DNA of 64,000 nucleotides from Agaribacillus sp965228415 (GCA_965228415.1 OZ245814.1:7564001-7628000); one strand, 5' to 3'. Positions 9,455-19,300 are shown, numbered from the stretch's first letter. The notes: generated from the letters alone by a model not told the origin. Translations and numbers: made by a program.

Positions 9455-10132
9455 AAAACAAGTTGATTAGGTGAAACCTTTGTTCCTTGTTGGTTGGTTT
9501 TGGTTTCTATAACGTAATAATAGTGATTTTTACGTTAAATAGCAATTTGAGAGGGCTGGTTGGTGGCGGATTGAGCCAAAAATAATGGTGTTTTGTCTAA
9601 TAAGAGACATTATCTAAAAAAGGTTGATGTAGTATCGGTTTTAGCAGTAGTTTCCTGAAAATTTACTGTTTGAGCACAGCCAAAAACAATTTATATTGAT
9701 TTTGGCGGAGCTTGCCTCGGTGATGGCCAGGTAATAATATTGAATAGGATGTCTAACTCCCCCACCTTAGATATTTAGGAATTCCTTGAAAGTTGTTTTA
9801 GTATTAGAAACTTTATTTTTGGGAGGGCATGGCATTTTTTGATGTAATATCTTAAATCTTCTCAAAAAAAGCCTCCCTTAAGCAAGCCTCGCAAAAATAA
9901 AACAAATTTATTTTTGCAGTTCTCGGCCTGGGCTCATATAAATCTCCTCGGAGATAAGATTTTCCCACATAACACACTATGAGCTTCGTACATAGCTTAG
10001 CCTTCATTTCTTTTCCTTGATGAAAAGAAACGAAGCAAAGAAAAATCAAGCCAAAATAAACCTTCCGCCCACCTGCCACCGCTGGCCCGGAATTTTGGCG
10101 GGCCAGCCCAGGGCCAACCCGCCTCTTGCCTG
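9455..10132. repeat. Non-coding stretch with dispersed repeats upstream of TPR gene
   Basis: Holds the inverted copy of the 57-bp repeat (9672-9728), a looser relative (about 9885-9975) and a block at about 10006-10130 (CTTTTCCTTGATGAAAAG-type hairpin plus a GC-rich GGCGGGCCAGCC segment). No open frame with family resemblance was found. The 130 bp next to 9454 are AT-rich and should hold the TPR promoter. Confidence 0.5.
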
Positions 10133-10282
10133 TTAGCGGTCATCTCCTTCTTCACCATCGGTGGGGGCTACGACCTGGCCCTGCTCTGATTGGGGCTGTA
10201 AATCATCAATTGCATCATCACTACAGGCTGTGAAAAACAATGGCGCTATCAGCATGGCTGATACGAATACTAACTTTTTCAT
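10133..10282 (-). CDS. Small acidic lipoprotein (module X)
   Basis: 49 aa, too short for most gene callers. It begins MKKLVFVSAMLIAPLFFTAC, a lipoprotein signal with Cys20, followed by an acidic, low-complexity mature part (SDDAIDDLQPQ ... GEEGDDR). A matching gene (54 aa) occupies the same place in module Y at 46101. Both lie upstream of, and in the same direction as, the TPR receptor gene, although about 680 bp of repeat DNA separates them here. A periplasm-exposed partner or ligand of the receptor is possible but unproven. Confidence 0.6.
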   Translation of the reverse strand: MKKLVFVSAMLIAPLFFTACSDDAIDDLQPQSEQGQVVAPTDGEEGDDR

Positions 10283-10861
10283 AATCGTTTGTTTAAATGG
10301 TTAATTAATTATTAAAAAAGGCCGCAGGCCGCTTGTGACAAGAAGCCTTCGTCCAGTTGTTTCCCTATAAAAATGAAGTATTGTCCATAGCTACCGCCTT
10401 ATCTATCAAGCTGGTTTGCGCACTTAAAATGCACGACATGCCGCTGCCATCGGTTCCGTAGCTCTTGCCTTACCTGGTTCTCTTCTGTGATTTAAGCGCT
10501 GGTTATACTTGCTGTTTTGTATTCGTTGAACTAATGCTCAGTGGGCCCATGCTATGATGCCCGCATTATTTGTTTCCCTCATCGCTTCCGATAAAATATT
10601 GTTAGATTTATGCCTGGTTGGAGTTTGACAAGTTAAGGAATTCAAACATAACAACCTAATAATCTGCTGTTTATATTTATTGGATGAGCTTGCCTGCCTT
10701 TTAATGAACATAGGCTGGTCCTTCCCAATAACCCGCCTGTGGTAACTGGCCATATTAAAATAAAAACAAAAATTTAATTCAAAAAAATTCGGGATTACGG
10801 TTGAAAATTGTAACTTCCCTTTTTTCAACCAATATAGCCGCCTGGCTACAGCTATACAACT
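10283..10861. other. Divergent intergenic region, nothing recognised
   Basis: 579 bp between the small lipoprotein (leftward) and mini-FecR (rightward). Both promoters should lie here. No gene, hairpin terminator or repeat shared with the rest of the window was recognised. Confidence 0.4.
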
Positions 10862-11161
10862 ATGGAAACGAAACTTCAAATAAAAGCGCTATTTCAGAAA
10901 TATGTTACCCAAACAATCACCCCCGAAGAAAGGGTAGTTTTTTTTACGCTTATAGATGACCATCGTAATGATCCGGAGCTCCAGGACCTCCTGACGCAGC
11001 TATGGGAACATATCGAATCCAAATATACCCCCGGTGACCAGGGATTCGACAATTTACAAGGCAAAATTCAATTCATGGATGGGTTGATGGCCGGTAATGG
11101 CCAATCTGGTGAAGCCATCAAGGAGACGCTCAAAAAACTAACCAGCGATCACCCCAATTGA
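10862..11161 (+). CDS. Mini-FecR upstream of ECF sigma (module X)
   Basis: 99 aa. The N-terminus aligns with the FecR anti-sigma domain (ALFQKYVTQTITPEERVVFFTLIDDHRNDPELQDLLTQLW). There is no transmembrane helix, FecR domain or DUF4974. It lies 260 bp upstream of the sigma gene at 11424 on the same strand, the same order as 46606/47123 in module Y. Known FecR biology makes sigma binding likely; that this short form is soluble and functional is inference. It could instead be a decayed FecR, but four independent examples here argue against random decay. Confidence 0.6.
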   Translation: METKLQIKALFQKYVTQTITPEERVVFFTLIDDHRNDPELQDLLTQLWEHIESKYTPGDQGFDNLQGKIQFMDGLMAGNGQSGEAIKETLKKLTSDHPN

Positions 11162-11423
11162 ATCTAAAAGTCGCCGTTCCGGGGAACCTGAATTAATCGA
11201 TATTTTCGATACCTTAACCCGGTCAATACCACCGCCTTCCGGGTTGCTGGGCTCGTTCACAGCGACCAGGTTGATGCAGCCTGAGCTAACCAATATGGGG
11301 GATGAAGCGCTAAAACTATGTATCGAATAACTTGACTCGTATTTCAAATTGCCCTATATTCGATAATTATGATAACAATTTGTTAGCATAAACTTAATTT
11401 GTTTTCCTAAACCTAAATACTTG

Positions 11424-12047
11424 ATGGGGGATAAAAAAGGCGGTTATTCGTCAGATACTGCAAAAGATAAAAGTGGTGGCGTGTTGATTGAACAATTAAA
11501 AGCCGGAGATGAAAAGGCCTACGAAACCCTCTACGCTCATTATCAGCACAAACTACGGGCCTATGCCTATGCCATCACCCAATCGGATATCATGGCAGAA
11601 GAGATGGTGCAGGAAGTATTTATTAAGCTTTGGGTAGACAAAAAGAACCTCCAGCCCGATTTAAATTTTGATTATTACATCTTCAAGGTTACCCGCAACC
11701 TGGCCTTCAACCACCTAAAGAAAATCGCCCGCAACGAACGCCTCAAACGGGAGCAACTGGCCAGAATTGCCAATAACAACTTCAGCACTCAGGATAACCT
11801 CACTTTTAAGGAATATCAGCGTATTGTATGGGACATAGCTAAGAAACTCCCCGCCCAAAAGAAGGCCATCTACGAATTATTCCACCAAAAAGGACTCAGC
11901 AACGAGGACATTGCCACCCAACTAGGCATTTCCCTCAAGACAGTGCAAAACCACCAATCCGAAATTGTAAAAACCATAAAAACCAACCTCCGACGCCTGG
12001 CAGGTGTTACCTTGCCACTTTTACCGGTTATGGTGCTTTTTGGGTAA
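11424..12047 (+). CDS. ECF sigma factor with hydrophobic C-terminal tail (module X)
   Basis: Region 2 (AGDEKAYETLYAHYQHKLRAY, then EEMVQEVFIKLWVDK) and region 4 (LPAQKKAIYELFHQKGLSNEDIATQLGIS, then KTVQNHQSEIVK) are both complete. After region 4 the protein ends in a strongly hydrophobic tail (GVTLPLLPVMVLFG), as does its paralogue at 47123. ATG 11424 is preferred over the TTG three bases upstream. The expected FecR partner (15097) is now 3 kb away because two IS110 copies and their repeats sit in between; the nearer partner is the mini-FecR at 10862. Confidence 0.85.
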   Translation: MGDKKGGYSSDTAKDKSGGVLIEQLKAGDEKAYETLYAHYQHKLRAYAYAITQSDIMAEEMVQEVFIKLWVDKKNLQPDLNFDYYIFKVTRNLAFNHLKKIARNERLKREQLARIANNNFSTQDNLTFKEYQRIVWDIAKKLPAQKKAIYELFHQKGLSNEDIATQLGISLKTVQNHQSEIVKTIKTNLRRLAGVTLPLLPVMVLFG

Positions 12048-12110
12048 GGCAGGGATTTGGTTAATGGTCAGGCAAAAGCATACACTACCTCCCTCTCACC
12101 CCACGTCATC

Positions 12111-12334
12111 CTATGTTTGCAAAGAATGAATTAGTTAAAGGTTAACTTGTTAAATGTTTAACCTCGAAAAGGAAGGAGAAAGGTTAAGACTGTTGCTCGT
12201 CATTTGTCAGAAAGACTGTTCGCGATGTTAGTCTCTTTCTCCACTACTTGAAACTTGGACAGTTCATTAGGCATCAAGCCTGTATTTAGGATTGATAAGT
12301 CACAAAGTAGCTTCCTTTTCAAAGTATTTAACCT
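12111..12334 (+). ncRNA. Predicted IS110 bridge RNA, copy 1
   Basis: Non-coding 5' segment of the element. The target loop has CGTCAT at 12198-12203 (same as the left target half) and TGTTCGCGATG at 12217-12227 (complement of the right target half), separated by a GTC-AGAAA-GAC hairpin. The donor loop has ACAGTTCAT at 12259-12267 (same as the right IS end) and TAGGAT at 12287-12292 (complement of the left IS end), around an AGGC/GCCT hairpin. That is the guide layout known for IS621 bridge RNA. Transcript ends are not determinable here. Confidence 0.75.
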
Positions 12335-13303
12335 ATGAATAAAGTTACAGGTATTGACGTGTCCAAAGCAACTTTCGATGTTGCTTTTTATGAGGATGAA
12401 AAATGGATACATCTTAAGTTTTCTAATCAGAAAGAAGGTTTTGAAGCTTTTTTAGCGACCCTTAATCCCACAACAACTTGTGTTATGGAAGCTTCAGGGC
12501 CTTACTATCTGCCCTTGGCAATGTTTTTAAATGAACATGCTATAAAAGTTAGCGTTGTTAATCCTCTAGTGATAAAACGGTTTTCTCAAATGCGATTGTT
12601 TAGGGCCAAAACCGATAAAAAAGATGCTCGTATCATTGCTGAATACGGTATTGCAGAAAGCCCTGTTCTATGGAAGATCACTGATAAATTGATCCTTCAA
12701 ATGCAGCAGATCCTAAGCACGCTGGAAGGCATCAATAAGCAAAGGAATATGCTGAAAAATCAGTTAGAAGCCTTTGAGAACACCGGTATAATAGAATTAC
12801 AGGTAAAGTATAGTCTGAGGTCATTGATCCGGAGCCTGGACCGGCAGCAAGAAAGACTGAAAGATCAACTTGATCGGTATGCTGAAGAAAAATATTCCAA
12901 TACCTTAGAGCTGTTAACCAGTATTCCAGGCATAGGGCGAAAAACAGCCATTATGCTCACTGTGATTACAGATAACTTCACTAGGTTTAAAAGTTATAAA
13001 TCACTAATTGCCTATGTAGGCTTTAGTCCACGGGTTTATCAATCAGGAACCAGCATCTATGGGAGAGGACATATTTGTAAAATGGGCAAAAGTCAAATCA
13101 GAAAGCTTTTATATTTATGCAGTTGGGCAGCTAAACGATCTAATAAGGCATGTATTCAGATGTATGAAAGACTTAAACGGAAGGGCAAACCGGAAAGAGT
13201 TATAAAAATAGCCTTGGCTAATAAACTATTAAAACAAGCTTTTGCTGTAGTAACTTCAGGTACGAAGTATTATGAAAATTATACTCCAAAACCTTGCTTT
13301 TAA
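12335..13303 (+). CDS. IS110 transposase (DEDD recombinase), copy 1
   Basis: 322 aa. The N-terminal RuvC-like DEDD domain shows Asp in TGIDVSKATFDV, Glu in CVMEASGPYY and the two Asp in KTDKKDA. The C-terminal Transposase_20 domain has SIPGIGRKTAIML and the serine-bearing block YQSGTSIYGRGH. Intact. It acts with the bridge RNA encoded just upstream to insert the element at a chosen site. The protein is identical to copy 2 and differs from copy 3 at one residue (MRLFRAK versus MRLVRAK). Confidence 0.95.
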   Translation: MNKVTGIDVSKATFDVAFYEDEKWIHLKFSNQKEGFEAFLATLNPTTTCVMEASGPYYLPLAMFLNEHAIKVSVVNPLVIKRFSQMRLFRAKTDKKDARIIAEYGIAESPVLWKITDKLILQMQQILSTLEGINKQRNMLKNQLEAFENTGIIELQVKYSLRSLIRSLDRQQERLKDQLDRYAEEKYSNTLELLTSIPGIGRKTAIMLTVITDNFTRFKSYKSLIAYVGFSPRVYQSGTSIYGRGHICKMGKSQIRKLLYLCSWAAKRSNKACIQMYERLKRKGKPERVIKIALANKLLKQAFAVVTSGTKYYENYTPKPCF

Positions 13304-13312
13304 ACACAGTTC

Positions 13313-13540
13313 ATCGCGAATACTGCGCTGGCCCTGCGCGTGAGCTATGAAGCGATCCCCTAGCACAAGACCACTGAACCTTGCCAGTTCACCATGCCCC
13401 TCCATGCGTCCTGGCAGGGCGCGGCAGTACAAGCCAAGGGATTGCTTCGAAACCCTCGCCTTGGCCTGCCCCTTCCTCGCATGACGTTGGGTAGGATAGA
13501 GATGTAGTAAATAACTAAGCAGCCGCCTACACCACCTTCC
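13313..13540 (-). repeat. REP-like repeat R3, right flank of IS110 copy 1
   Basis: Begins ATCGCGAATACTGCGCTGG immediately at the IS end and runs to CTCGCATGACGTTGG, with a further 50 bp (ATAGAGATGTAGTAAATAA) also conserved next to R4, R5 and R6. The IS sits at its outer edge. Confidence 0.7.
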
Positions 13541-13560
13541 TGTCACCTTCCCACGTCATC

Positions 13561-13784
13561 CTATGTTTGCAAAGAATGAATTAGTTAAAGGTTAACTTGT
13601 TAAATGTTTAACCTCGAAAAGGAAGGAGAAAGGTTAAGACTGTTGCTCGTCATTTGTCAGAAAGACTGTTCGCGATGTTAGTCTCTTTCTCCACTACTTG
13701 AAACTTGGACAGTTCATTAGGCATCAAGCCTGTATTTAGGATTGATAAGTCACAAAGTAGCTTCCTTTTCAAAGTATTTAACCT
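13561..13784 (+). ncRNA. Predicted IS110 bridge RNA, copy 2
   Basis: Same sequence as in copy 1. Guide segments: left target 13648-13653, right target 13667-13677, left donor 13709-13717, right donor 13737-13742. Confidence 0.72.
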
Positions 13785-14753
13785 ATGAATAAAGTTACAG
13801 GTATTGACGTGTCCAAAGCAACTTTCGACGTTGCTTTTTATGAGGATGAAAAATGGATACATCTTAAGTTTTCTAATCAGAAAGAAGGTTTTGAAGCTTT
13901 TTTAGCGACCCTTAATCCCACAACAACTTGTGTTATGGAAGCTTCAGGGCCTTACTATCTGCCCTTGGCAATGTTTTTAAATGAACATGCTATAAAAGTT
14001 AGCGTTGTTAATCCTCTAGTGATAAAACGGTTTTCTCAAATGCGATTGTTTAGGGCCAAAACCGATAAAAAAGATGCTCGTATCATTGCTGAATACGGTA
14101 TTGCAGAAAGCCCTGTTCTATGGAAGATCACTGATAAATTGATCCTTCAAATGCAGCAGATCCTAAGCACGCTGGAAGGCATCAATAAGCAAAGGAATAT
14201 GCTGAAAAATCAGTTAGAAGCCTTTGAGAACACCGGTATAATAGAATTACAGGTAAAGTATAGTCTGAGGTCATTGATCCGGAGCCTGGACCGGCAGCAA
14301 GAAAGACTGAAAGATCAACTTGATCGGTATGCTGAAGAAAAATATTCCAATACCTTAGAGCTGTTAACCAGTATTCCAGGCATAGGGCGAAAAACAGCCA
14401 TTATGCTCACTGTGATTACAGATAACTTCACTAGGTTTAAAAGTTATAAATCACTAATTGCCTATGTAGGCTTTAGTCCACGGGTTTATCAATCAGGAAC
14501 CAGCATCTATGGGAGAGGACATATTTGTAAAATGGGCAAAAGTCAAATCAGAAAGCTTTTATATTTATGCAGTTGGGCAGCTAAACGATCTAATAAGGCA
14601 TGTATTCAGATGTATGAAAGACTTAAACGGAAGGGCAAACCGGAAAGAGTTATAAAAATAGCCTTGGCTAATAAACTATTAAAACAAGCTTTTGCTGTAG
14701 TAACTTCAGGTACGAAGTATTATGAAAATTATACTCCAAAACCTTGCTTTTAA
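13785..14753 (+). CDS. IS110 transposase (DEDD recombinase), copy 2
   Basis: 322 aa, same protein as copy 1, with intact DEDD residues and Transposase_20 domain. No frameshift, so this copy should be active in trans and in cis. Confidence 0.95.
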   Translation: MNKVTGIDVSKATFDVAFYEDEKWIHLKFSNQKEGFEAFLATLNPTTTCVMEASGPYYLPLAMFLNEHAIKVSVVNPLVIKRFSQMRLFRAKTDKKDARIIAEYGIAESPVLWKITDKLILQMQQILSTLEGINKQRNMLKNQLEAFENTGIIELQVKYSLRSLIRSLDRQQERLKDQLDRYAEEKYSNTLELLTSIPGIGRKTAIMLTVITDNFTRFKSYKSLIAYVGFSPRVYQSGTSIYGRGHICKMGKSQIRKLLYLCSWAAKRSNKACIQMYERLKRKGKPERVIKIALANKLLKQAFAVVTSGTKYYENYTPKPCF

Positions 14754-14762
14754 ACACAGTTC

Positions 14763-14980
14763 ATCGCGAATACCGCGCTGGCCCTGAGCGTCAGCTATGA
14801 AGCGATCCCTTAGCGCAAAACTACTGAGTGTTGTTAGCCCACCATGCCCGTTGGCAGGGCGCGGCAGTACTATCCAGGGGATTGCTTCGGAACTTTCGCT
14901 TTGGCCTACCCCTTCCTCGCAATGATGTCGGGTAGAATAGGGATGTGGTAAATAACCAGGCGACCCTCAACACCAACCTC
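14763..14980 (-). repeat. REP-like repeat R4, right flank of IS110 copy 2
   Basis: Begins ATCGCGAATACCGCGCTGG at the IS end, ends CTCGCAATGATGTCGGG, then the conserved ATAGGGATGTGGTAAATAA extension. Close to R3 but with scattered substitutions. Confidence 0.7.
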
Positions 14981-15096
14981 TTCAAATGTATTCCCCTCAT
15001 TATCAACCAATTAAAAATTTTTTCAAAAACACCCGGGAATAATCACCCCAGTAATTGTATGGTTATTATCAAGGCAAAAAAAGCCATCAAAAGTAA

Positions 15097-16194
15097 ATGA
15101 CTAACCACTTTAAAATTCTATTCCAAAAATACATTGACCAAACCATCAATGAAGAAGAGCTGATCCAGTTTTACAGCTTTCTCGAACGGTCTGAGACTGA
15201 TCCGGAGCTGAAGGCGCAGTTATCGGAACTATGGCAATACCAGGAATTGATGGGAAAAGGCAAACCTGCCAAAAAGTCAAAGCAGCGATCTTTATTTAAG
15301 CAGGACAGGTGGTTGGAAATACTAATGAAAGACAACCAGCACCACAGCAGACAAGTAAGCGCGTTGATTAAAAATGCTACGATTGCTGACCCCCGCAAGG
15401 ATCGGGGAGAGGACAAAAAAAGATTCTGGTGGGGATGGTTCAAGAAATTCTTTGTGATGGCATTGGTGATTGTCGCAGCCGGTGCCTGGTACTATGTGAG
15501 CAAGCCGGAGAGTGCGACAGTAACAGAGATGGCATACGTGGAGAAGACCAGTGCCTATGGGCAGAAATCGACTATTCCATTGCCGGACGGGTCAGTGGTC
15601 AAGCTGAACTCCGGCAGTAAACTAATATTTCCCAAGCTGTTTGAAGGGGACACACGGGAAGTCACCCTGGAAGGGGAGGCATTTTTTGAGGTCGCCCGGA
15701 ACGAAAATAAGCCATTTGTCGTGCGTTCCGGAGATTTGGTCACTACCGTCCTGGGCACCTCGTTTAATGTCAAAGCTTACCCGGAAGATCAGGCTATTCA
15801 AGTTGCCGTAGCCACCGGGAAAGTAAAAGTTGAAAGTGAAGATGGTAAAAGTGATGCCCAATTCCTGACGCCAAACATGGTGGCTTCATATAATCCTACC
15901 GTTAGAAAAATCAACATTTCTTCATACAATAACATTTCCAACCTCCTCGCCTGGCGCGAGGGGGTTTTACAATTTGACGAGGTGCCGTTTACAGCCGTGG
16001 CCAGAACACTGGAGAAATGGTATGGCGTGAAGGTAACCCTGGAAAATGAAAACATTGGCCAATGTTTAATATATGGAGAATTTAAAAATCAAAGTCTCGA
16101 TAAGGTGATGCAGGCGCTCAAGCATGCGATTGATATCGAGTACAAGCTCACTACTGACGGGCTAACCGTTACCGGGAAGGGCTGTCCGACTTAA
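15097..16194 (+). CDS. FecR-family anti-sigma factor / signal transducer
   Basis: 365 aa inner-membrane regulator. The cytoplasmic helical sigma-binding domain covers about 1-75 (FQKYIDQTINEEELIQFY), the transmembrane helix about 114-131 (FVMALVIVAAGAWYYV), the periplasmic FecR domain about 150-250 (LPDGSVVKLNSGSKL, LEGEAFFEVARNENKPF, TTVLGTSFNVKAY), and DUF4974 about 285-360 (FDEVPFTAVARTLEKWYGVKV). It reads the STN domain of the SusC 124 bp downstream and passes the signal to an ECF sigma. Its cognate sigma is probably the one at 11424, now separated by the IS110 pair. Two cysteines in DUF4974 (NIGQCLIYGEF and the terminal GKGC) recur in all four FecRs here. Confidence 0.92.
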   Translation: MTNHFKILFQKYIDQTINEEELIQFYSFLERSETDPELKAQLSELWQYQELMGKGKPAKKSKQRSLFKQDRWLEILMKDNQHHSRQVSALIKNATIADPRKDRGEDKKRFWWGWFKKFFVMALVIVAAGAWYYVSKPESATVTEMAYVEKTSAYGQKSTIPLPDGSVVKLNSGSKLIFPKLFEGDTREVTLEGEAFFEVARNENKPFVVRSGDLVTTVLGTSFNVKAYPEDQAIQVAVATGKVKVESEDGKSDAQFLTPNMVASYNPTVRKINISSYNNISNLLAWREGVLQFDEVPFTAVARTLEKWYGVKVTLENENIGQCLIYGEFKNQSLDKVMQALKHAIDIEYKLTTDGLTVTGKGCPT

Positions 16195-16251
16195 ATGTAA
16201 TGACAAAAAATGAAATAAGATATTGTAGAACTAACTAAAATATTCTGATTG

Positions 16252-16310
16252 GCTTTATCCTAGTGTTGTAGCAAATGTTGAGGCCATTCGAAGATTGATC
16301 TAATTAAATC
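16252..16310 (+). promoter_or_regulatory. Conserved transducer leader motif, copy A
   Basis: GGCTTTATCC, then AGTGTTGTAGCAAATG, a less conserved middle and GATCTAATTAAATC, ending 8 nt before the SusC start codon. Closely similar blocks lie at 31323-31383 and 51486-51543, each just ahead of a start codon. The position so close to the ATG suggests a 5'-UTR/translation element or transcript start region rather than an upstream operator. Confidence 0.65.
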
Positions 16311-16318
16311 CTGAGTCT

Positions 16319-19300
16319 ATGAAAATACATTTACTAAAAGTAATTATTGCTATGAGCAAAACATTACTGCATGGTGTCATCATCACCTGCCTGTTTACAG
16401 GTCTGCTGTTGGCCAATGATGGCAATGCGCAGCATAAAAGCATCAAGGAGGTGCATATCTCCCTGGAACTTACCCAGGCCACCATACCTGCTACCCTGGA
16501 AAAAATACAGGATAAAACCGACTTCAAATTCGTTTATGAAAAAGACGTCATTACCTCCACCAGGGACCGTTTAGTGACCCTGAAGGCGGTGGATCAAAGT
16601 GTCTTTAAAATTCTGAAAACGATCTCTAATGAAACGGACCTTAATTTTAGACAGTTGGATGGTAATATTGTGATTAAGGTGCCAACGCCTAAAAAAGTCG
16701 TATCATCCACCAAAGAAGAAGTTTTGCCTGCCAGGGTTATTTCCGGTAAAATTACCGAGCCCAATGGTGAGCCACTTGCAGGGGCCAGTATACTGATCAA
16801 GGGTACTAGCCGTGGTGCTATTGCTGATGTAGATGGGAACTATGCCTTGAATGCGGAAGATGAAGATGTGCTGGTATTTAGTTTCATTGGCTATACCCCA
16901 TTCGAAGTAACAGTGGGCAACCAAAGTGTGATTGATGTGGTACTGCAAGAGGATCGTACCAATTTAGGAGAAGTGGTGGTGAATGCAGGGTATTATACCG
17001 TAAAAGAGCGGGAACAAACAGGGAATATAGTAAAGGTATCTGCCCAGGAAATAGAAAAGCAGCCTATAGCCAATCCTTTACAGGCATTACAAGGAAGAAT
17101 GACCGGTGTAAATATAGTTCAAAACAGCGGCGTTCCTGGTGGAGGTTTTACGATACGTATACGCGGTCAGAACAGTTTAAGAAATGATGGCAACGAGCCA
17201 CTTTACATCATAGATGGTGTACCAACCACATCGAACCCAATAGGTTCTTCATTAATAAATCAGGGTATAATTGGAGGTGGAAATCCTCTCAGCAGTATCA
17301 ATCCGGCGGATATTGAAAGTATCGAAGTATTGAAAGATGCGGATGCAACAGCCATCTATGGCTCAAGGGGCGCCAACGGAGTAGTGTTGATAACGACAAA
17401 AAAAGGGAAAGCTGGCAAAACCAAGATAGATATTAATGTATATCATGGCGCTGGTGAAGTTAATCAAAGATTAGATTTATTAAATACACAGCAATATCTG
17501 GAAATGCGCAGGGAAGCTTTTGCCAACGATGGGGCCACACCAAATACATTTAATGCTCCTGATCTTCTTGTTTGGGATACTACAAGGTATACAGATTGGC
17601 AAGAGGAGATTTTTGGAGGTACAGCAAATGTTACAAATGCACAGGCTTCCATTTCAGGAGGAACCACAAATACTCAATTTCTGATTGGCTTGGGGTATTA
17701 TAATGAAACTACAGTTTTTCCGGGTGATTTTGGTACCAGGAAAATTTCTGGTCATTTTAATCTTAACCATATATCACTGAACAAAAAATTTAAGGCATCA
17801 TTTTCTTTGACTTATTCAAACGAGGATAATGACCTTCCATCTAATGATATTACAAGTTTCTTAACTACTGCTCCTAACCCCTCTATTTATGATGAAAATG
17901 GAGATTTAAATTGGGAAAATGGGGTTTTTAATAATCCTTTTTCAACATTTCAACAGCAATATGATGCGAATACAGACAATCTGGTGACTAATGGTGTTTT
18001 GAGTTATGAGTTAATACCCGGACTTGAAATTAAGGGTAATCTTGGTTATACCAAAATGCGGATTGACGAGAATTGGATTTTGCCCAAGTCTTCTTTTAAC
18101 CCGGCCTTTAGGCTTGCTTCAGGTTTTTCTTATTTCGGCAATAATGAATTTTCATCGTGGGTTTTGGAACCCCAAATGGGATATAATAAAAAGATTTCAA
18201 AAGGTGAATTGCGTGTACTTATTGGGGCCACCTTTCAAGAAAACATACGAGAGGGTAGAACACTTATAGCGACAGGCTTTAACAGTGACGCCATGCTGGA
18301 AAATATTCTGGCTGCTTCAACAGTAACCCCATCCCGAGTAGCTTTCTCACAATATAATTACAATGCTATCTTTGGACGGATAAATTATAACTGGGATGGC
18401 AAATACATAGTAAATGCGACTGCTCGACGAGATGGATCCAGCCGGTTTGGACCGGGTAACCAATTTGCAAATTTTGGGGCAATCGGAGCAGGATGGATAT
18501 TCAGCGAAGAAGGATTTATACAAAGTGGGTTATCTTCTTTTTTGAGCTATGGAAAATTACGCGCAAGTTATGGCTCAACGGGTAGTGATCAGATTGGAGA
18601 TTACCAGTACCTGGATTCATGGGGGACAGTAATTGGTACTTATCAAGGTCAAAGTGGGGTAGCTCCTTTACGCTTGTTTAACCCTGATTTTGCTTGGGAA
18701 AGGACTAAAAAGCTAGAAATTGGGCTGGATTTAGGTTTTATTGAAGACCGCATATTCCTATCTACCAGTTATTTCAAAAATAGAAGTTCTAACCAATTGG
18801 TTGGAATACCGTTGCCCCCAACAGCGGGTTTTACCACCATTCAAGGCAATTTTCCTGCCACCGTACAGAATACCGGCTGGGAAATGGAACTGAATACCAT
18901 AAATATAAAAACAGATCATTTCTCATGGTCAACGGCAGCGAACATTACAATCCCAAGAAATGAGTTGATCGAATTTCCTGATATTGAAAATTCGCAATTT
19001 AACAATATTTATGTCGTCGGTGAATCTTTGGGTATACGTAATGGTTTTCTTGGTTTAGGCGTCGATTCTGAAACAGGGATTTACATTTTTGACGATGTAG
19101 ATGATGATGGGAATGTTTCTTCTCCAAATGATCTCCAGTTAATTGGGGAAATACGGCAGGAATATTTTGGTGGTTTGAACAATAGCTTTACCTGGAAAGG
19201 TTGGCAACTGGATGTCTTTTTTCAATTTGTTAAGCAGACCGGACGGGATGAAAGAACCTTTTCCCCCCCAGGTTTTTTGAATGTAAATGCCACTAAAGAT

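Larger units (their letters stand above)
12108..13312 (+). mobile_element. IS110-family insertion sequence, copy 1
   Basis: 1205-bp element containing one DEDD transposase and a 5' non-coding region. The ends were placed by comparing three copies: the left junction reads CGTCATC|CTATGTTTGC and the right ACACAGT|TCATCGCGAA. TCATC is common to both junctions, so the exact breakpoint is ambiguous within it; AT inside it is the likely core. There are no terminal inverted repeats, as expected for IS110. It is inserted at the edge of repeat R3. Confidence 0.85.
13558..14762 (+). mobile_element. IS110-family insertion sequence, copy 2
   Basis: 1205 bp, same orientation as copy 1 and offset by exactly 1450 bp; only one or two base differences were seen (for example GATGTT versus GACGTT early in the transposase). 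Same junctions, inserted at the edge of repeat R4. Because the IS copies are almost identical while R3 and R4 differ noticeably, independent insertion or gene conversion is more likely than a recent simple tandem duplication. Confidence 0.85.

Noticed and set aside
12200..12412. Reverse-strand 70-codon frame in each IS110 copy
   Set aside because: It overlaps the bridge-RNA region and the transposase start, repeats only because the IS repeats, and shows no protein features.
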